64,000 bases of DNA from Saturnia japonica (lineage: Eukaryota > Arthropoda > Insecta > Lepidoptera > Saturniidae). A program made the position numbers and the translations under genes. Under the pieces are notes generated by a model. That model was given only the letters and a program-made list of their open reading frames with translations. It did not search any database and was not told the origin of the DNA. Location of the stretch: NCBI GenBank assembly GCA_033032175.1, contig CM065325.1, positions 15,714,930 to 15,778,929 on the forward strand, in the 5' to 3' direction. Below are positions 42,139 to 53,345 of this stretch, one piece after another; position 1 is the stretch's first letter, and each line of letters opens with the position of its first letter.

Positions 42139-42390
42139 GCGGCTACCATGTATATGGTACAAAATCATCATAATAACTCCCGTAAGCGCGTTTTAAGATC
42201 AACCGGTACATATGCAGTTTCTATTTATATAAGCTGGCATGACAGTGACAACTGGTCATGAATTATAGATCTCCTCACTGTTTTAACCATCAAACACAGT
42301 TTCGTCAATTTACGATATAACATAGGAAAAACAAATTGTGTGTTTCGGGACGCTCGACAGGAGTGTTAACTTAAACTAATCAAAAATAAA
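42139..42390. other. No gene recognised
   Basis: Short unassigned stretch. Confidence 0.4.
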
Positions 42391-42555
42391 AAAAGGCCAA
42401 ACGAAAGAGCGAAAGGGAAGCTGGCGAGGATTCGAACCTAAGACTTCGGCCATAGTAGTCACACTTATGACCGCTAGGCTACGAGCGTGTTGTTAGGATT
42501 AATTGAAACTATGCTACTATTAATGGCACCGTAACGCGTTACGTTATGAAGCGGT
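42391..42555 (-). repeat. SINE-3 copy 1
   Basis: Minus strand: a leader with TAACGTAACGCGTTACGGTG, then a tRNA-like head with A box TAGCCTAGCGG (42,471-42,481) and perfect B box GGTTCGAATCC (42,428-42,438), then a T/C-rich tail. The leader 5' of the A box is conserved in copy 2 (52,626-52,800), so it belongs to the element. Confidence 0.8.
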
Positions 42556-43233
42556 TTACCGCTCGATTGTAAGCGGCTACTGTAGCTTATGGGTGGCTTG
42601 TATTAGTAGCGCTTTTCCAATTTTGAACCCCCTACTCCAAGGATCTCTGGAAACCCTACTGAGAGCAGAAACACAATACAAGGTCTTTTGGCTACGATTT
42701 TCTACAATCGGGCAGCCTCTAGTTGAAAGAAATTTCTAAATAAATTTTACAGTGCCCTATCCCTAGCTTAACTTTATCATATCGCAATTCCGTCACTTTT
42801 ACACTCTACTAAAGAAGTTAAAGAGACTCTTCTAAGACAGACTTGATACTGGCAGAATTCCTATTTAAGAGATGCCATTTAAAAAAAAATTAAGGTTGAA
42901 GGCGTAAAAAAAAAAATTAACGAATCGTTCACCTGTATGTTCATAGCTCTTGGTTCCACTCTCCCGCTGTTATACGGAACAGTTGACCCGCGCATGAAGT
43001 GGTAAGCGACGCCGAAACTGTGCGCTCGCTAATTGTACGCGCTATTGTTTGCTAAAACGTCTGCTATGAATAAAAATGCAACATTATTTTAATACTAATG
43101 TAGGACAAGTTAAATTATTTTTAAAGATAAAAACACTTAGATACTTTTCAGGGAAGCATTTTAGAATGTTCGGCTTGTATGGATGTTCAAAAAAAGCGAG
43201 AACGAGTATGTTACAAGTAAATTTTATTAGTAA
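42556..43233. other. No gene recognised
   Basis: Unassigned. GAGCGGTAAACCGC-like complementarity near 42,550-42,575 may be the outer edge of SINE-3. Confidence 0.4.
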
Positions 43234-43706
43234 ACTAGCTGAGCCCGCGGCTTCGCCCACGTGGACTACAGAATTCCATCGATCGGGCACATGCGCGAAT
43301 CTTGCTCCCCCGCTCCCGGTTACTTTAAAGACAAAAATCCTTATTGTGGGTGTTCCTTACAAAAATTGTATAATATAATATCTACAATTATGTAGTACAT
43401 TCATTTGCTATATCTCTTAAGGTTTACTCAGTGTAAGACTTTTAAGTAACCAAATTGAGCGGAACCAAAGTATTTTTGTAAAATAAAAGTAGTCTAAGTT
43501 ACTCCTTATAACATCAGCTATCTACCAGTGAAAATCCCGTCAAATTCATTTCGGAGATTTTCCGGAACTTATAGACAGACACACAAAAAATTAAAAAATG
43601 GATTTTTTGTTATAGGTATTGTAAATAGTTTCATATGCATTTAGTAAAAAGCTGTTATTTTGACATTATACACAGACACTTCAATTTTATTAATTGTATA
43701 GATAGA
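43234..43706 (+). repeat. Rpt-1 copy 7
   Basis: Opens ACTAGCTGAGCCCGCGGCTT and closes TTCAATTTTATTAATTGTAT, with one internal deletion after GTTTACTCAGTGTAAG. One of the best-kept copies. Confidence 0.88.
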
Positions 43707-44091
43707 TATAATTCTCTTTTATAACTTAGAAAAAAATATATAGATAATATAGTATACATTTGGAATAATATATTTTTCTAATTTGCTTACTTATATAATA
43801 TCTATATACCCAGATTGTCATAACTTCTGCAATGATTTATTGTGTTTTTTAACTTTCAATCGATCTAACGTTCTTTGACTATTGTTATCAACTTTTGAGG
43901 ACTTTTCAATAACCTTTCAGTCTCACCTTTATTTGATCTTATCGTTTTAGCGATCAGTTTTCCTAGTAATTGTAAAATAAAATAAGTTAAACGCCCTTTT
44001 TCTAAACTTAAAATTATTTATCTAATAAACTCCTCACTATGACTTTCTAGGAATTCTTGTACTGTAACCATTATTTCCTCCTGGTTAATTG
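43707..44091. other. No gene recognised
   Basis: AT-rich DNA downstream (on the minus strand) of the P450-like fragment. I looked here for a continuation and found none. Confidence 0.4.
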
Positions 44092-44307
44092 CTATTTAGG
44101 TTCAAAAACACGAGAATTTCCACACAAGTTCCATGTAAATACATGAGGTAGGGATTTTAGAAATAGACTAAGGAGGTTGAAAATAGGATTATTCCTGGGA
44201 TATTGCCAATGAGAAATACAATCTAGAACACGGATGTATCTAACATATAACCAAAAAATTATAATAAGTAAACAGTGACCAATTAAAAAGTACATTTGGT
44301 ACTCCAT
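44092..44307 (-). pseudogene. Possible cytochrome P450 N-terminal fragment
   Basis: A 71-codon ATG frame. Residues 4-26 form one hydrophobic segment (MYFLIGHCLLIIIFWLYVRY), followed by basic residues and YPRNNPIFNLLSLFLKS. The pattern (membrane anchor, then a proline-rich PGP.x.P.xGN-like stretch, then L-x-F-L-K-S and VF) is what a microsomal CYP4-clan P450 looks like before its first conserved helix. Here the usual PGP is YPR and the GN is FN. No heme-binding or I-helix sequence follows. It could be an isolated pseudogene exon or chance similarity; confidence is low. Confidence 0.28.
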
Positions 44308-45030
44308 TTTACATTTGATATTTTATCATAAAAATACAATAGGAAACCCGAATACATTGATAATAATACAATTTCATTCACCGTCTACAATGCTAATGTG
44401 TATCGATTCCATAAACTGGAGTCTACAGTTTATATATAGTATGCTAACAACGTGTCTAGTAGGTATAGAGTATTGCGAGGTGGCAGGACACACGCTTGGA
44501 TGGCGAACACCATTGTAGTGGATGTGTTGTAATATTAAGTGACTTGAGTCAGTAATAAAAGATCATTCGTCGTATACGGTTGTATCAGTAACATACTCCC
44601 TTCCACACACCATAAACATTGTCAAAACTCGACATAGTATTTCGTATCGGAGCCTCGCATTTATAACTAGTTAGTTATATATTTATAGTGTGATTGTAGA
44701 TGTATACGCTGTAATTTTAAATTGTACTGAAAGTATTTAAATAAGTATGGGGACACCAACGCGGCCGCTTAATTGCAAAATTACCTTAGCTTGTTTAGTG
44801 ATAACCAAATAGCTGATATACTATATACATACAAAGGACTATATTCGGACACTCACAATTCAAGTCATGTTCGGATATCGAACCCGCAACTACTCAGAAT
44901 CCCTATTACTAATACGCCACAAGACCTGTTTATAATATGTTTATCCATAAATAAAGTTTAAAAAAATACAAAAATAATTCGCGAGGATCCTATTAAAAAT
45001 AATAAAAAAGCTTTGTTGCGTATAATATTA
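44308..45030. other. No gene recognised
   Basis: 44,440-44,650 has an AGTAATAAAAGATC signal and LTR-like composition, but no second copy to support a solo LTR. Confidence 0.4.
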
Positions 45031-45345
45031 ATATTTTAAAAGTTCAACGGGCAATTAGCGGTGTTTCCGCTAGTCGGTAATTCAGCTCGAACGATACTAC
45101 CGCTGTGAACGCTCCACCAGTGTACATAGTCACGAACGGCAGCATGAGAGGTAGCGGGAAATGTGCGAATTATCTTCCTTCAGTGTACGTGTCCACAAAG
45201 CACGAATGCCATTTCTGCTGTGTTTTACTACGAAAGCACACGTGCCGTTCCAACTCAGTTCTCAGAAGTAGCAGATTATTATGACTAGCCTCGGGACTAC
45301 AGTCCTTTTAGGGTTGCTTGTGTAGGCTGCAGTGATCACTTAACT
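45031..45345. repeat. Unclassified repeat-like segment
   Basis: GC-balanced, with phrases familiar from lepidopteran repeats (GTCCACAAAGCACGAATGCC, CTACGAAAGCACACGTGCCG, GGCTGCAGTGATCACTTAAC). No partner within the window, so the call is from memory and low in confidence. Confidence 0.3.
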
Positions 45346-46344
45346 TCAATTGAAGTACATGTGGTTGCGCCTATTTAATAATGTATTGGTTGGTGAACTC
45401 CTAACCCTTCATCCCGCTCCCGCACATATCTTAGCGTCACTTGCAATTAGCATTGACTCGTGGCTGCACGTTTTCGAGCGCTTCGGCTGTCGTAGCAGAA
45501 AAGAAATAATTTCTCTTTTGTGTTTGTGTAGTGGATTATGAACAATATCCCGCTTGCAGCAATCTTGCAGAAATGAAGTGAAAATCTTTGTCAGCAAAAT
45601 AAGGTATTGTACATTTTCCTTTTTTCACGAGCTGCTTCCTTTCTAAAACCCTAGGCAATTTGGTCGTCCATATTTTCATCAACCAATATAGCAAAGTTTA
45701 ACATTAAGCGCATATAAAACATGTCTGTTGTTTAAATGTCAGTTTGTATAGACTATATCTACAATCAGTCATCCAAGTGAGTTCGCTATAAAAGTAAATA
45801 AGAAATTTTTCTAACTATAACAGCCCTATATTTGACAAGGCAATCCTTAAAAGTTTGTTAATTATGATTTCTTTAAATAATTAAAGCATGGACATTTAAC
45901 ATAAATGAATATTGATTACTATCCAATCATTAGAAAATATAGAGATACCTGTATTTAAAGTTACATAATACGAAATCGTGCAAAGAATTAAGACGAAAAT
46001 CAGATGTATTTAACTATAAATCTATTTGGATTTTTATTTATAATAATCAAACTATAAGTAATGTTTGCGTGAATAGTATTTCAAAACGTAAGCGTAGTTG
46101 TTAACGGAAAACGCTAATTCTTAAACGCAATAACTTCACCCTTAAAACACATTAAAAAGACCAACATCATCTGCATTGCAGATAAACGTCATATTAAGTA
46201 TTTAATTAAATGAACGAGTCCACATCTATTTTGTGCCAGGCAGGCTTTCATTCTCTTGTTTGAAGTCGGCAGCGGTGGCGAGGTTAGGTCATATACCGAT
46301 GTACTAATGAATACTGGACTATTTATATTTTAAGTAATTATGGC
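45346..46344. other. No gene recognised
   Basis: Overlapping 62-63 codon open frames at 45,350-45,597 are of unknown nature. The rest is AT-rich. Confidence 0.4.
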
Positions 46345-46520
46345 TTCAATTCTTGCAATGATCCTGAGTTTTCGGTGAAGGAAAACATCGTGATGAAACC
46401 ATAGTATGATTTCAACAGTAACCCTCAAGTTGAAAATCTATCACCGAGTGACTTATAGGTGTGTTCCGGCATCTGCACTTGAGAGCTAATCCTTCAATAG
46501 GCTTAGCATGCTATTATATT
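46345..46520 (+). repeat. SINE-1 copy without tRNA head
   Basis: TTTCGGTGAAGGAAAACATC, GTGATGAAACCATAGTATG, CTCAAGTTGAAAATCTATCA, ATAGGTGTGTTCCGGCATCT, TTGAGAGC and AGGCTTAGCATGCTA in the SINE-1 order. It links the module seen at 2,480 to the body seen at 2,925. Confidence 0.8.
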
Positions 46521-46829
46521 GTTCTATTAAAAAATGTAATGTATTAGCTGATTCTATTCTATCTTTTATTTGTTTTACTTAAATTAACTTTGCTTTAAGT
46601 ATCAATTGATTTTAAGTAAAGCCGGATTCCGGGGATTCAGGAAGGTGGAGCCGCTTCATGTCATTCTAACGCCAATGAAGGGAGACGTGTCTGAAATCGG
46701 TCACGTTCCACGAACACGCGTCAGTCGCGCGTGATCCTTTTCGTATATTCGAAGCCATAATGCTCGACTTCGTTGTACGTTATACATATTTTTATTTACG
46801 AAATTCTTTTGAACTCTAAATTTGCGTAC
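46521..46829. other. No gene recognised
   Basis: Unassigned. Confidence 0.4.
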
Positions 46830-47164
46830 TATTAAGATCTTTTAAATAATATAATATCACCAAAGTACCAATTTATCTTTATTAGTGGTCTTGGGTATAC
46901 GGTCATAGATCTCATCGACCTAGGAATTGCGCAATGCAGCCTTCGATGCAATGGCATAGATCTGTCGTATTTAGAGTTAGATTTCGTTATTCTGCGACCA
47001 AATTTTGGTATAATATTCCACCGCCGATAAGGAACCTGAAATACATTCACGTGTTTAAATTAACGTTGAAAAACTTTCTTTACGAACATCAGAAGAACCA
47101 AAAAGACCAAAATCATGACACTAGTGCTCTTTTAAATAAGCGCAACCTAATCTTAATTGTTTAA
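46830..47164 (+). pseudogene. LINE ORF C-terminal fragment
   Basis: The frame from 46,934 contains VRFRYSATKFWYNIPPPIRN, then FKLTLKNFLYEHQ and a natural stop near 47,162. This is the generic end of many LINE reverse transcriptases (FWN.LP..IR......FK..LK..L). The clade is not resolved. Nothing catalytic remains. Confidence 0.6.
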
Positions 47165-47436
47165 TCATTCTTAATGATTTGTTTGCTGTAAAATAATTTA
47201 AAACTTACTTGTCCTGTGTGCACCTGGTTTTCTCATTTTGGTTGTTTCAGCACCAACCCTTTTTTGATTCGAGAATATTTCGCTTCTTGGTTATTTTTGC
47301 TTTGAAACTTTTTTAAGTTGCTTTTTTATGGTTTTGTTTATTTATTGAAATTTTATAATAATATATACTGCTGTTTTATATGTCATAAGTCTCACGTTTT
47401 TACTTAATTACTTTTACTTTGTAAGACTATTTAAGT
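47165..47436. other. Probable LINE 3' UTR
   Basis: T-rich DNA following the LINE stop. No gene. Confidence 0.35.
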
Positions 47437-48157
47437 TAGAAAGAAAGAAAGAAAAAATTTATTCCTAAGAACAAAACACGACGAAAATAAATTGAGTAAT
47501 ATTAACATTACACAAAAAAAAAAAATATTAAAAGTAATAATATAAATAATCCAGCTACGTATCCTGCCATTAAGAAAAGGCGTTCAGCTCCGCATACGCT
47601 GAAGTGCCACAAGGCACTTAGCGCTGATTTTCAGCTGGAACCCCGAAGCAAGTCACGGTGCGTCAACAATAATCAATCAAAATAAAATAATTATAATAAC
47701 TCACTATTCATGACATAATATTAAAAAAAAATAAGAAATAAATAAATGAATAAAAGGGGCACTCATAAACAAATGGAAAATAATATGTAGGTGCATTATA
47801 AAAATATATAAAACTTTATATCTGAGATTATACTAGGTACATAACAAGATATTAAAATATATGCAATCACAAATAAATCCTCAATGCACGAGTCTACTAA
47901 CACTGCGCCATTAACAAAAATCGTTTGAAATTACTTTTAAGTTAGTATGTCCGTCATGTAACGCCACCGAATAGCTCCAACGGAAAACCAACGCTGGTTA
48001 TTTACAACCAGCATTATGCTGAGCTGGGGCCGTTTTCTAGCAACTGACATTCGATTTTTAATATGTAATAGGTAGTTGTAAAAATATTTTTTTATTTTTT
48101 TACGATGTAAAATGTCTTTTTTACAAATAAATCTTTTTCTTTCTTTCAATTCAGCTG
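47437..48157. repeat. Two LINE 3' ends, tails pointing outward
   Basis: Left edge: (AGAA)n then AAAAAATTTATTCC, which reads on the minus strand as GGAATAAATTTTTT(CTTT)n. Right edge: ACAAATAAATCTTTTTCTTT with (CTTT)n at 48,130-48,157 on the plus strand. Both are AATAAA-plus-CTTT tails of the same type in opposite directions, so a minus-strand and a plus-strand fragment meet head to head in between. The junction is not clear. Confidence 0.5.
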
Positions 48158-49206
48158 CTCAGGGATATGAGTCTGTTCTATTGCCTGCATCATAGCGAGT
48201 ATTTTAAAGAGCTGTTCAAACTAATTCCCTCTTCCCCCTTTTATAAGAAAAACCTCAATACTAAATAAGAGATTAAAAAATCAAATGATCATAGGCTTCA
48301 TTGAGGCGAATGGAATCTATGAAAACAATTTGTTTTATCAACAGAAAACAAACAAAATAAATTCCAATTGGACGATTAAGAGGCACCTTTCTGTAAGACA
48401 CTAGAAACAGATGGCTGGATTATAGATCTTTAGGGTTGTCATCAGATTCTCTTTATTATATCCGTTATTGTCTGTTGCTTTCTTTACATAGAAATTTATG
48501 TTTTTATTATATACAAAATTTATTCTAAAGCGAGATCCAAGTATTATTAGATGAAGAAGATTTTATGGTTTCCCTGAATGCGATAAGTTGCACGATGGGC
48601 TCTGTTGTTGAGTTATTTAGTGTAATATACAATAACAGTTGTGACTTTTCTTTACATACTAATAGGTAATGTAATATATTACCGAATTGCATAAAAAAAC
48701 TATTACCGACTAAACTACTATTGTTTTTATCTAAAATATTAAGCAAATTAATTTAGTTAAAATTTCATATAAGATATATAATTTATTTTTAAATATAGTT
48801 TAATTTAAGTTTAAAATAGAAAAAGAGGTTACGTGTTCTTATGCAGTTGCGTTACAAGTTACGAATCCTTTGACTATCTCCACTATAATGTAACAAGAGG
48901 TTTAAGTAAGGCACATTATTAAAGTTGATCTTTATCATTTTTTTATATCGCACCTAAAGAAGTAAACTTTCAAATGAAATATAATGTATTTATATAATCA
49001 AATAAATCCAACGTAACAGCCCTAAAGATTGACGGTTAGGAAACAGTCTCATTTACGCGCGCGAGTGATCGCTGCCACAGCAACTTTGCATTTCCTTGAA
49101 CACTGCCCAAATAATCATTTCTTACACGTTATTATAAAAAAGATTGACTTGTGTTTGACTTAAACAAAATACTGATTTTCGTTGATGATGTGGCTCAAAG
49201 TAACAT
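48158..49206. other. Mostly unassigned; LINE-like scrap near the left edge
   Basis: CATAGCGAGTATTTTAAAGA at 48,191 with the following CTGTTCAAACTAATTCCC parallels 63,265-63,305. These are decayed copies of a LINE segment that normally codes for a ...ECYEELF.LIP-like stretch. The rest is AT-rich. Confidence 0.4.
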
Positions 49207-49432
49207 ACTTGCGGGAACCAATCCACCAGGATTCAATATTACTAGTATCTGGCGCCGCCATTTCCTCTCCTGCTATTTCTGTTCACAAGTCAAACCTAAC
49301 CCCATCTATCCACATTGTATGATCAAATCCTTAATCTAGATGATCAAGTCAAGGAATATTTAGCTGGGTTAGATTATGTTTCACTTGTGATAAGAAACAA
49401 TATTGAATCCTGTTGGATTTGTTCCCGCTTGT
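49207..49432. repeat. Foldback element
   Basis: The left arm ACTTGCGGGAACCAATCCAC, CAGGATTCAATATT, TTCACAAGTCAAACCTAACC pairs with the right arm, whose complement reads ACAAGCGGGAACAAATCCAA, CAGGATTCAATATT, ATCACAAGTGAAACATAATC. Arms are about 90 nt. The left arm has ~30 extra bases (CTGGCGCCGCCATTTCC). A single-arm relative is at 627-690. Confidence 0.8.
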
Positions 49433-49479
49433 GCTAAATGGTGTATGAACAAGATGATATTTCATTATTATTTCAGCGG

Positions 49480-49695
49480 AAAGACGTCCACTACTCGACA
49501 TAGGCCTGTCCCAAAGATCGTCACAATGATTGGTCCTGTGCTACCTTCATCTAACAGCCTCCCGCAATCTATACCATGTCGTTGGACTACTTTGTGATGG
49601 ATTTGTCCACGCTGCTTCTTCTGGTACGTAGTAGCCACACGTAAACTCTTATCTCTCATCCGTTCTACGAACTACTTGGCCAGCCCATTGCCACT
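49480..49695 (-). pseudogene. RTE-like LINE C-terminal fragment
   Basis: The plus strand reads GACGTCCACTACTCGACATA, GGCCTGTCCCAAAGATCG and GCCAGCCCATTGCCACTTAA, the reverse complement of a very common lepidopteran LINE tail (WQWAGHIARR ... AYVQQW type). Frames are broken by indels, and only WQWAGQVVRRTDER at the right edge translates cleanly. Confidence 0.7.
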
Positions 49696-49704
49696 TAAGT
49701 ACAA

Positions 49705-49900
49705 TAATAATATTTTAGTAGATGCACAGAGAGGGAGTCACTTTCATATGTCACTATAGTAATTTTTTCACAGTAAAACCTGCTTGACATGATTCTTTAT
49801 CAGTAATTTGCTTCGGGTTCTTACTATAAAAACTGACACTTATTACCTAAAAAAACTTTTATTGCACGTTGGATTCAACGATCGACCTTATTAATATAAA
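49705..49900 (-). repeat. LINE 3' UTR fragment related to 39,217-39,300
   Basis: AATAATATTTTAGTAGATGC, ACAGAGAGGGAGTCA and TAAAACCTGCTTGACATGAT match TTATTTTCAGTAGATGTACA, AAGAGGGAATCA and TAAAACTTGTTTAAGATGAT at 39,223-39,320. Confidence 0.6.
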
Positions 49901-50504
49901 ATATAATAATTAACTTTTATGTATATAATAATAATAAATAAAACATCAAATAATATGGCGAAAATAAAATATATAAAGCAATATCTCGTTATATAATTCG
50001 CAAACAAACATATGACGTATGAACCACATTCATTTTTCCACCAGCGCCTAAAACCGTTGCTGTAACATTAATTACGGCGGTGCAATCCACATTTTGTAGA
50101 ATTAAGCTCGTGACACAATGACACAATAGACGGACAACTAATAGCCTACAACAAGTATGTCTTTGTTAACAACCAGATATTTAAACTTTCACCGCAAGTT
50201 AAACGTGATAAATCATATAATATATATTTTAACTGATATCCAGATCATAGTTAAAGTATTTAAATAACTGGATACATGTCAATGGCGACGAGGTTAATAT
50301 ACGAGGTTAATAAGCTAGCTTCCCCTTAAAATATCCATACCCATGCCTAAACCTTCAATAACATTTCTTTTTTTCGAAGTCTTTTTTATCACGTTTGAAT
50401 TACACTATTTCTTAAAATATCAATACTTTCATCTTTCATGAAGATTGTAGATAATTTCTAATTTATTAACAGACTTTAAAAAAGAAGGCGATTCTCAATT
50501 CGAT
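49901..50504. other. No gene recognised
   Basis: AT-rich, unassigned. Confidence 0.4.
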
Positions 50505-50700
50505 TTGTTTTTATAGATGTTCAGCCATAACTTCTTTGTTTATGAATCGATTTGGATGATTCTTTTTTGTTGGAACAGGAGATACCTCAAGGGTTGTCGC
50601 ATTTTAATTTCAGTGCCATTGGTCCTTCGACTTTTAAGATACACCAGGGAACTCCTCAAAGTCATTGATGTTGGTTTTCTTTTTGTCAATTTTTTTTAAA
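50505..50700 (+). repeat. Rpt-4 copy 3
   Basis: TTCAGCCATAACTTCTTTGT, GAATCGATTTGGATGATTC, TTGTTGGAACAGGAGATACC, TTTCAGTGCCATTGGTCCTT, AAGATACACCAGGGAACTCC and GATGTTGGTTTTC. The longest of the three copies. Confidence 0.75.
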
Positions 50701-50934
50701 TAATACCTGACTTGTTCGCACTATACTAAATTTCGAACTTCTCTCAGCAGTTTTTCACCTTTTCTATATATAGCTACATTGCCATTTTAACCATATGAGT
50801 GTTATGTTTGTAAACACTGGTTGTTCCCCATTACTTCAGTCATATTAAATTTACTCAAGCAATTTTACACCGTGCCACTGCCGACATACTCGCGTAACCT
50901 ATCATCATTCTTGGTCCACTACTCCATTTCCTAA
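50701..50934. other. No gene recognised
   Basis: Unassigned. Confidence 0.4.
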
Positions 50935-51065
50935 GGTCGAATCGTAAAGTTATACAGCCTATAACGTTCCTCGATAAATATTCCATAAAATAAAATCAAA
51001 AAAATAGTAGAAGTTCTAGAGATTAGCGCGTTGTAATAAAAAATCTCTTAATTATATTAAATGAA
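50935..51065 (+). repeat. Rpt-3 copy 3, 3' part only
   Basis: TACAGCCTATAACGTTCCTC, GATAAATATTCC and AGTTCTAGAGATTAGCGCGT, the 3' half of Rpt-3. Confidence 0.6.
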
Positions 51066-51501
51066 TATAAGTATTGATAATTAGTGGTATCAACCCGACG
51101 TGCAAGCGTGTAGTCCTTCCCAAGAGTGTGTAGTGCGCGCAAAACCTTTGCCAATGTGGCTCGGCGAGCGGCTCGATGCATTCGCTTGAATTTATGGAGC
51201 GCATTTAGTTCGCATACTTTACACGTAGTCCTCTTAACGCGCCACTATATTACTGCAATGTTCCGCGGCTCTTATTATGCGTATTGTTTTGATAATTACA
51301 AATTCCTGGTGTTGTTCATTCGAGGAATAATGTTCCCTTGCAGTTATAATTAATTGCAGTATCATAAATACAAAACGATGAATGCGAAGACCAGAGGAGT
51401 GTACCAAGCGAAGCCGTGGTTTGTTCATTTGAACAAATTATAAATAACGATTATACTATAAAGTATCCTTAGTTATCTATGTATATTAACACGTGAGGAG
51501 A
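51066..51501. other. No gene recognised; CpG-enriched 51,130-51,270
   Basis: A 75-codon frame at 51,126-51,353 is of unknown nature. The composition shift is noted among the CpG-dense patches. Confidence 0.4.
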
Positions 51502-51860
51502 ACTAGCTGTGTCCACGGTTGCGCTTGCATAGACTACAGATTGCCATAAACCGGGCACACGCGCGAATCTGGTTCCCCGCTCCCGTCTATTTTAAAGACA
51601 AAAATGCTTATTATGTGTGTTCCTTAGAAAATAGAAATATACTCTCGCTAACGTTTTTATATGCCCTTTTAATATCTACAATTATGTAGTACATTAATTT
51701 ATATATCTCTTATGGTCTACTTAGCGTTAGCCATTTAAGCCCCAGGAATTGATTCACCATGACCAGTCTTTTTTAATTTGTTAGAAATCATTTTTTTTTT
51801 TTTTTTCTAAAATAAAAGTAGCCTAAGTTACTCCTTATAACTAAAGTTATTTACAAGTAA
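51502..51860 (+). repeat. Rpt-1 copy 8, 3' truncated
   Basis: ACTAGCTGTGTCCACGGTTG, AACCGGGCACACGCGCGAAT, TATGTAGTACATTAATTTAT and AAAAGTAGCCTAAGTTACTC. It stops before the CGTTTCGGAGATTACCCGG module. Confidence 0.85.
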
Positions 51861-52625
51861 AAGTTCACCGTTATCTGTTGTAAACTTCCATATTACAAGC
51901 TTTTTAATTCTCTAAGTAAGTACGTATGGGTTGAAACTTGCAATTTAATTTTTACCTACTTTCACTTAACCGTTTGAGCTGAAATTTGGACTACTTTTCT
52001 AGCTTCGATGACAATGCAATAATATGATATTACTAAATGATCTGATAATAGACCCGGATGCTGGCCATCAACAAAACAAGATATCCTCGTTTTTCTGAGG
52101 TTTGATGGATTCGACTACATAAGTAATAAATGTCCCAGGTTATTAGGGTTTATAGGCTTGATTTAAAAAAAAAACTTGATTATTTCAAGCAGTCATGCTT
52201 AGGTATTTTACTGATCTAGTTATAATCTATAAATCCTCCGAATGATGGATAAAGTTACAGTTTGATTTATATATTTCCAGTATATCCTATAAACTTGACT
52301 ATTTGAAATGTATGCATTGTCATGTAGCAACTGCTGAAATAAATATATATATAGACTTAGACTGACATTTAAAATGCAATAAGCGTCACAATGAAACACG
52401 TATGGACTTTTGATGTGAATCCAATTTCAATGCTTAAAGTGAAACAAATTTAAAAAAAAAACATTTGTGAACACGTACGCCAGGCTTCACTGGGGATTGC
52501 GTATTTTAAATTTGTATGTCATTTAGCAACATTTCGCTGAAAACATTATTCAAATACAAATGTCATGTTGTCTCAAAAAAGTAATTAATGAAAAAGTTTT
52601 TGAAGTGATAACTTCCTATGGGAGG
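51861..52625. other. No gene recognised
   Basis: AT-rich, unassigned. Confidence 0.4.
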
Positions 52626-52800
52626 GTAAATCGCTTCGTAACGTAACGCGTTACGGCGCCATTAACATTGCATAGTTTCATTCAATCCTAAGAGTACGCT
52701 CGTAGCCTTGCGGTCGCAAGCGTGACTGCTATGGCCGAAGTCCTAGGTTCGAATTCTCGTCGGCTTCCCATTCTCTCTCTTTCATTTGGTCTTACGGCCA
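52626..52800 (+). repeat. SINE-3 copy 2
   Basis: Leader CGTAACGTAACGCGTTACGG and CGCCATTAACATTGCATAGT, then a tRNA-like head with A box TAGCCTTGCGG and B box GGTTCGAATTC, then a CTCTCTCTTTC-type tail. Same order as the minus-strand copy at 42,391-42,555. Confidence 0.8.
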
Positions 52801-52904
52801 TAATTTCACTTAATGTTATGGGACATGTTCTAGTGGAAGACCTAGAGGTTATTTAGCGATAGATTTTCACCTCGAAGATGGAACCCAACGCCTGTAAATA
52901 AAAA
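52801..52904. repeat. SINE-1-like body scrap
   Basis: AATTTCACTTAATGTTATGG, GTTCTAGTGGAAGACC and TTAGCGATAGATTTTCACCT are recognisable but reordered relative to SINE-1. Low confidence. Confidence 0.35.
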
Positions 52905-53022
52905 AAAACAAAAACCATGCTATGGTTTCATCAGGATATTTTCCTTCACCTGTCGCTCAGGCTCATTGCAGGGTTTCGAACTCGCATCGATTGACGCGTA
53001 ATCCGTAGACGCTAGCAATGTG
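52905..53022 (-). repeat. SINE-1 tRNA-like head
   Basis: CATGCTATGGTTTCATCAGG, ATATTTTCCTTCACCTGTCG, CTCATTGCAGGGTTTCGAAC (B box region) and AATCCGTAGACGCTAGCAAT (A box region) form the reverse complement of the head at 2,403-2,535. Confidence 0.75.
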
Positions 53023-53345
53023 CCATATTTTTTTTAAATTTTAAAAATAATTTTATCACTCATCTATCAGTCAGCAGCTCTGTGTTTATGTGTTAAATAT
53101 ATATAAAAACAATAAAAGAAAAGTGGGAAGAGCAAAAGGGAGGATCAGATGAGATAATCAAGGTAGCTGGTAAATACTGGATTAAAGTAGCTAAGGATAA
53201 AGAGGTTTGGATAACAATGGAAAAGGCCTTTTTACTCGTTGGAGGTATTTAATAGTAAATCTGAGAAAATAAATGTTTGTCAATTAATATTGTCACATAA
53301 ATGTATGCAAAGTAAATTTTCTTTATCAAAGATTTACATTTATTT
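53023..53345. other. No gene recognised
   Basis: AT-rich. 53,110-53,230 contains a short purine-rich stretch with no recognisable coding content. Confidence 0.4.

Noticed and set aside
44440..44650. Possible solo LTR (polyadenylation signal, TG...CA-like ends)
   Set aside because: No target duplication and no second copy within the window.
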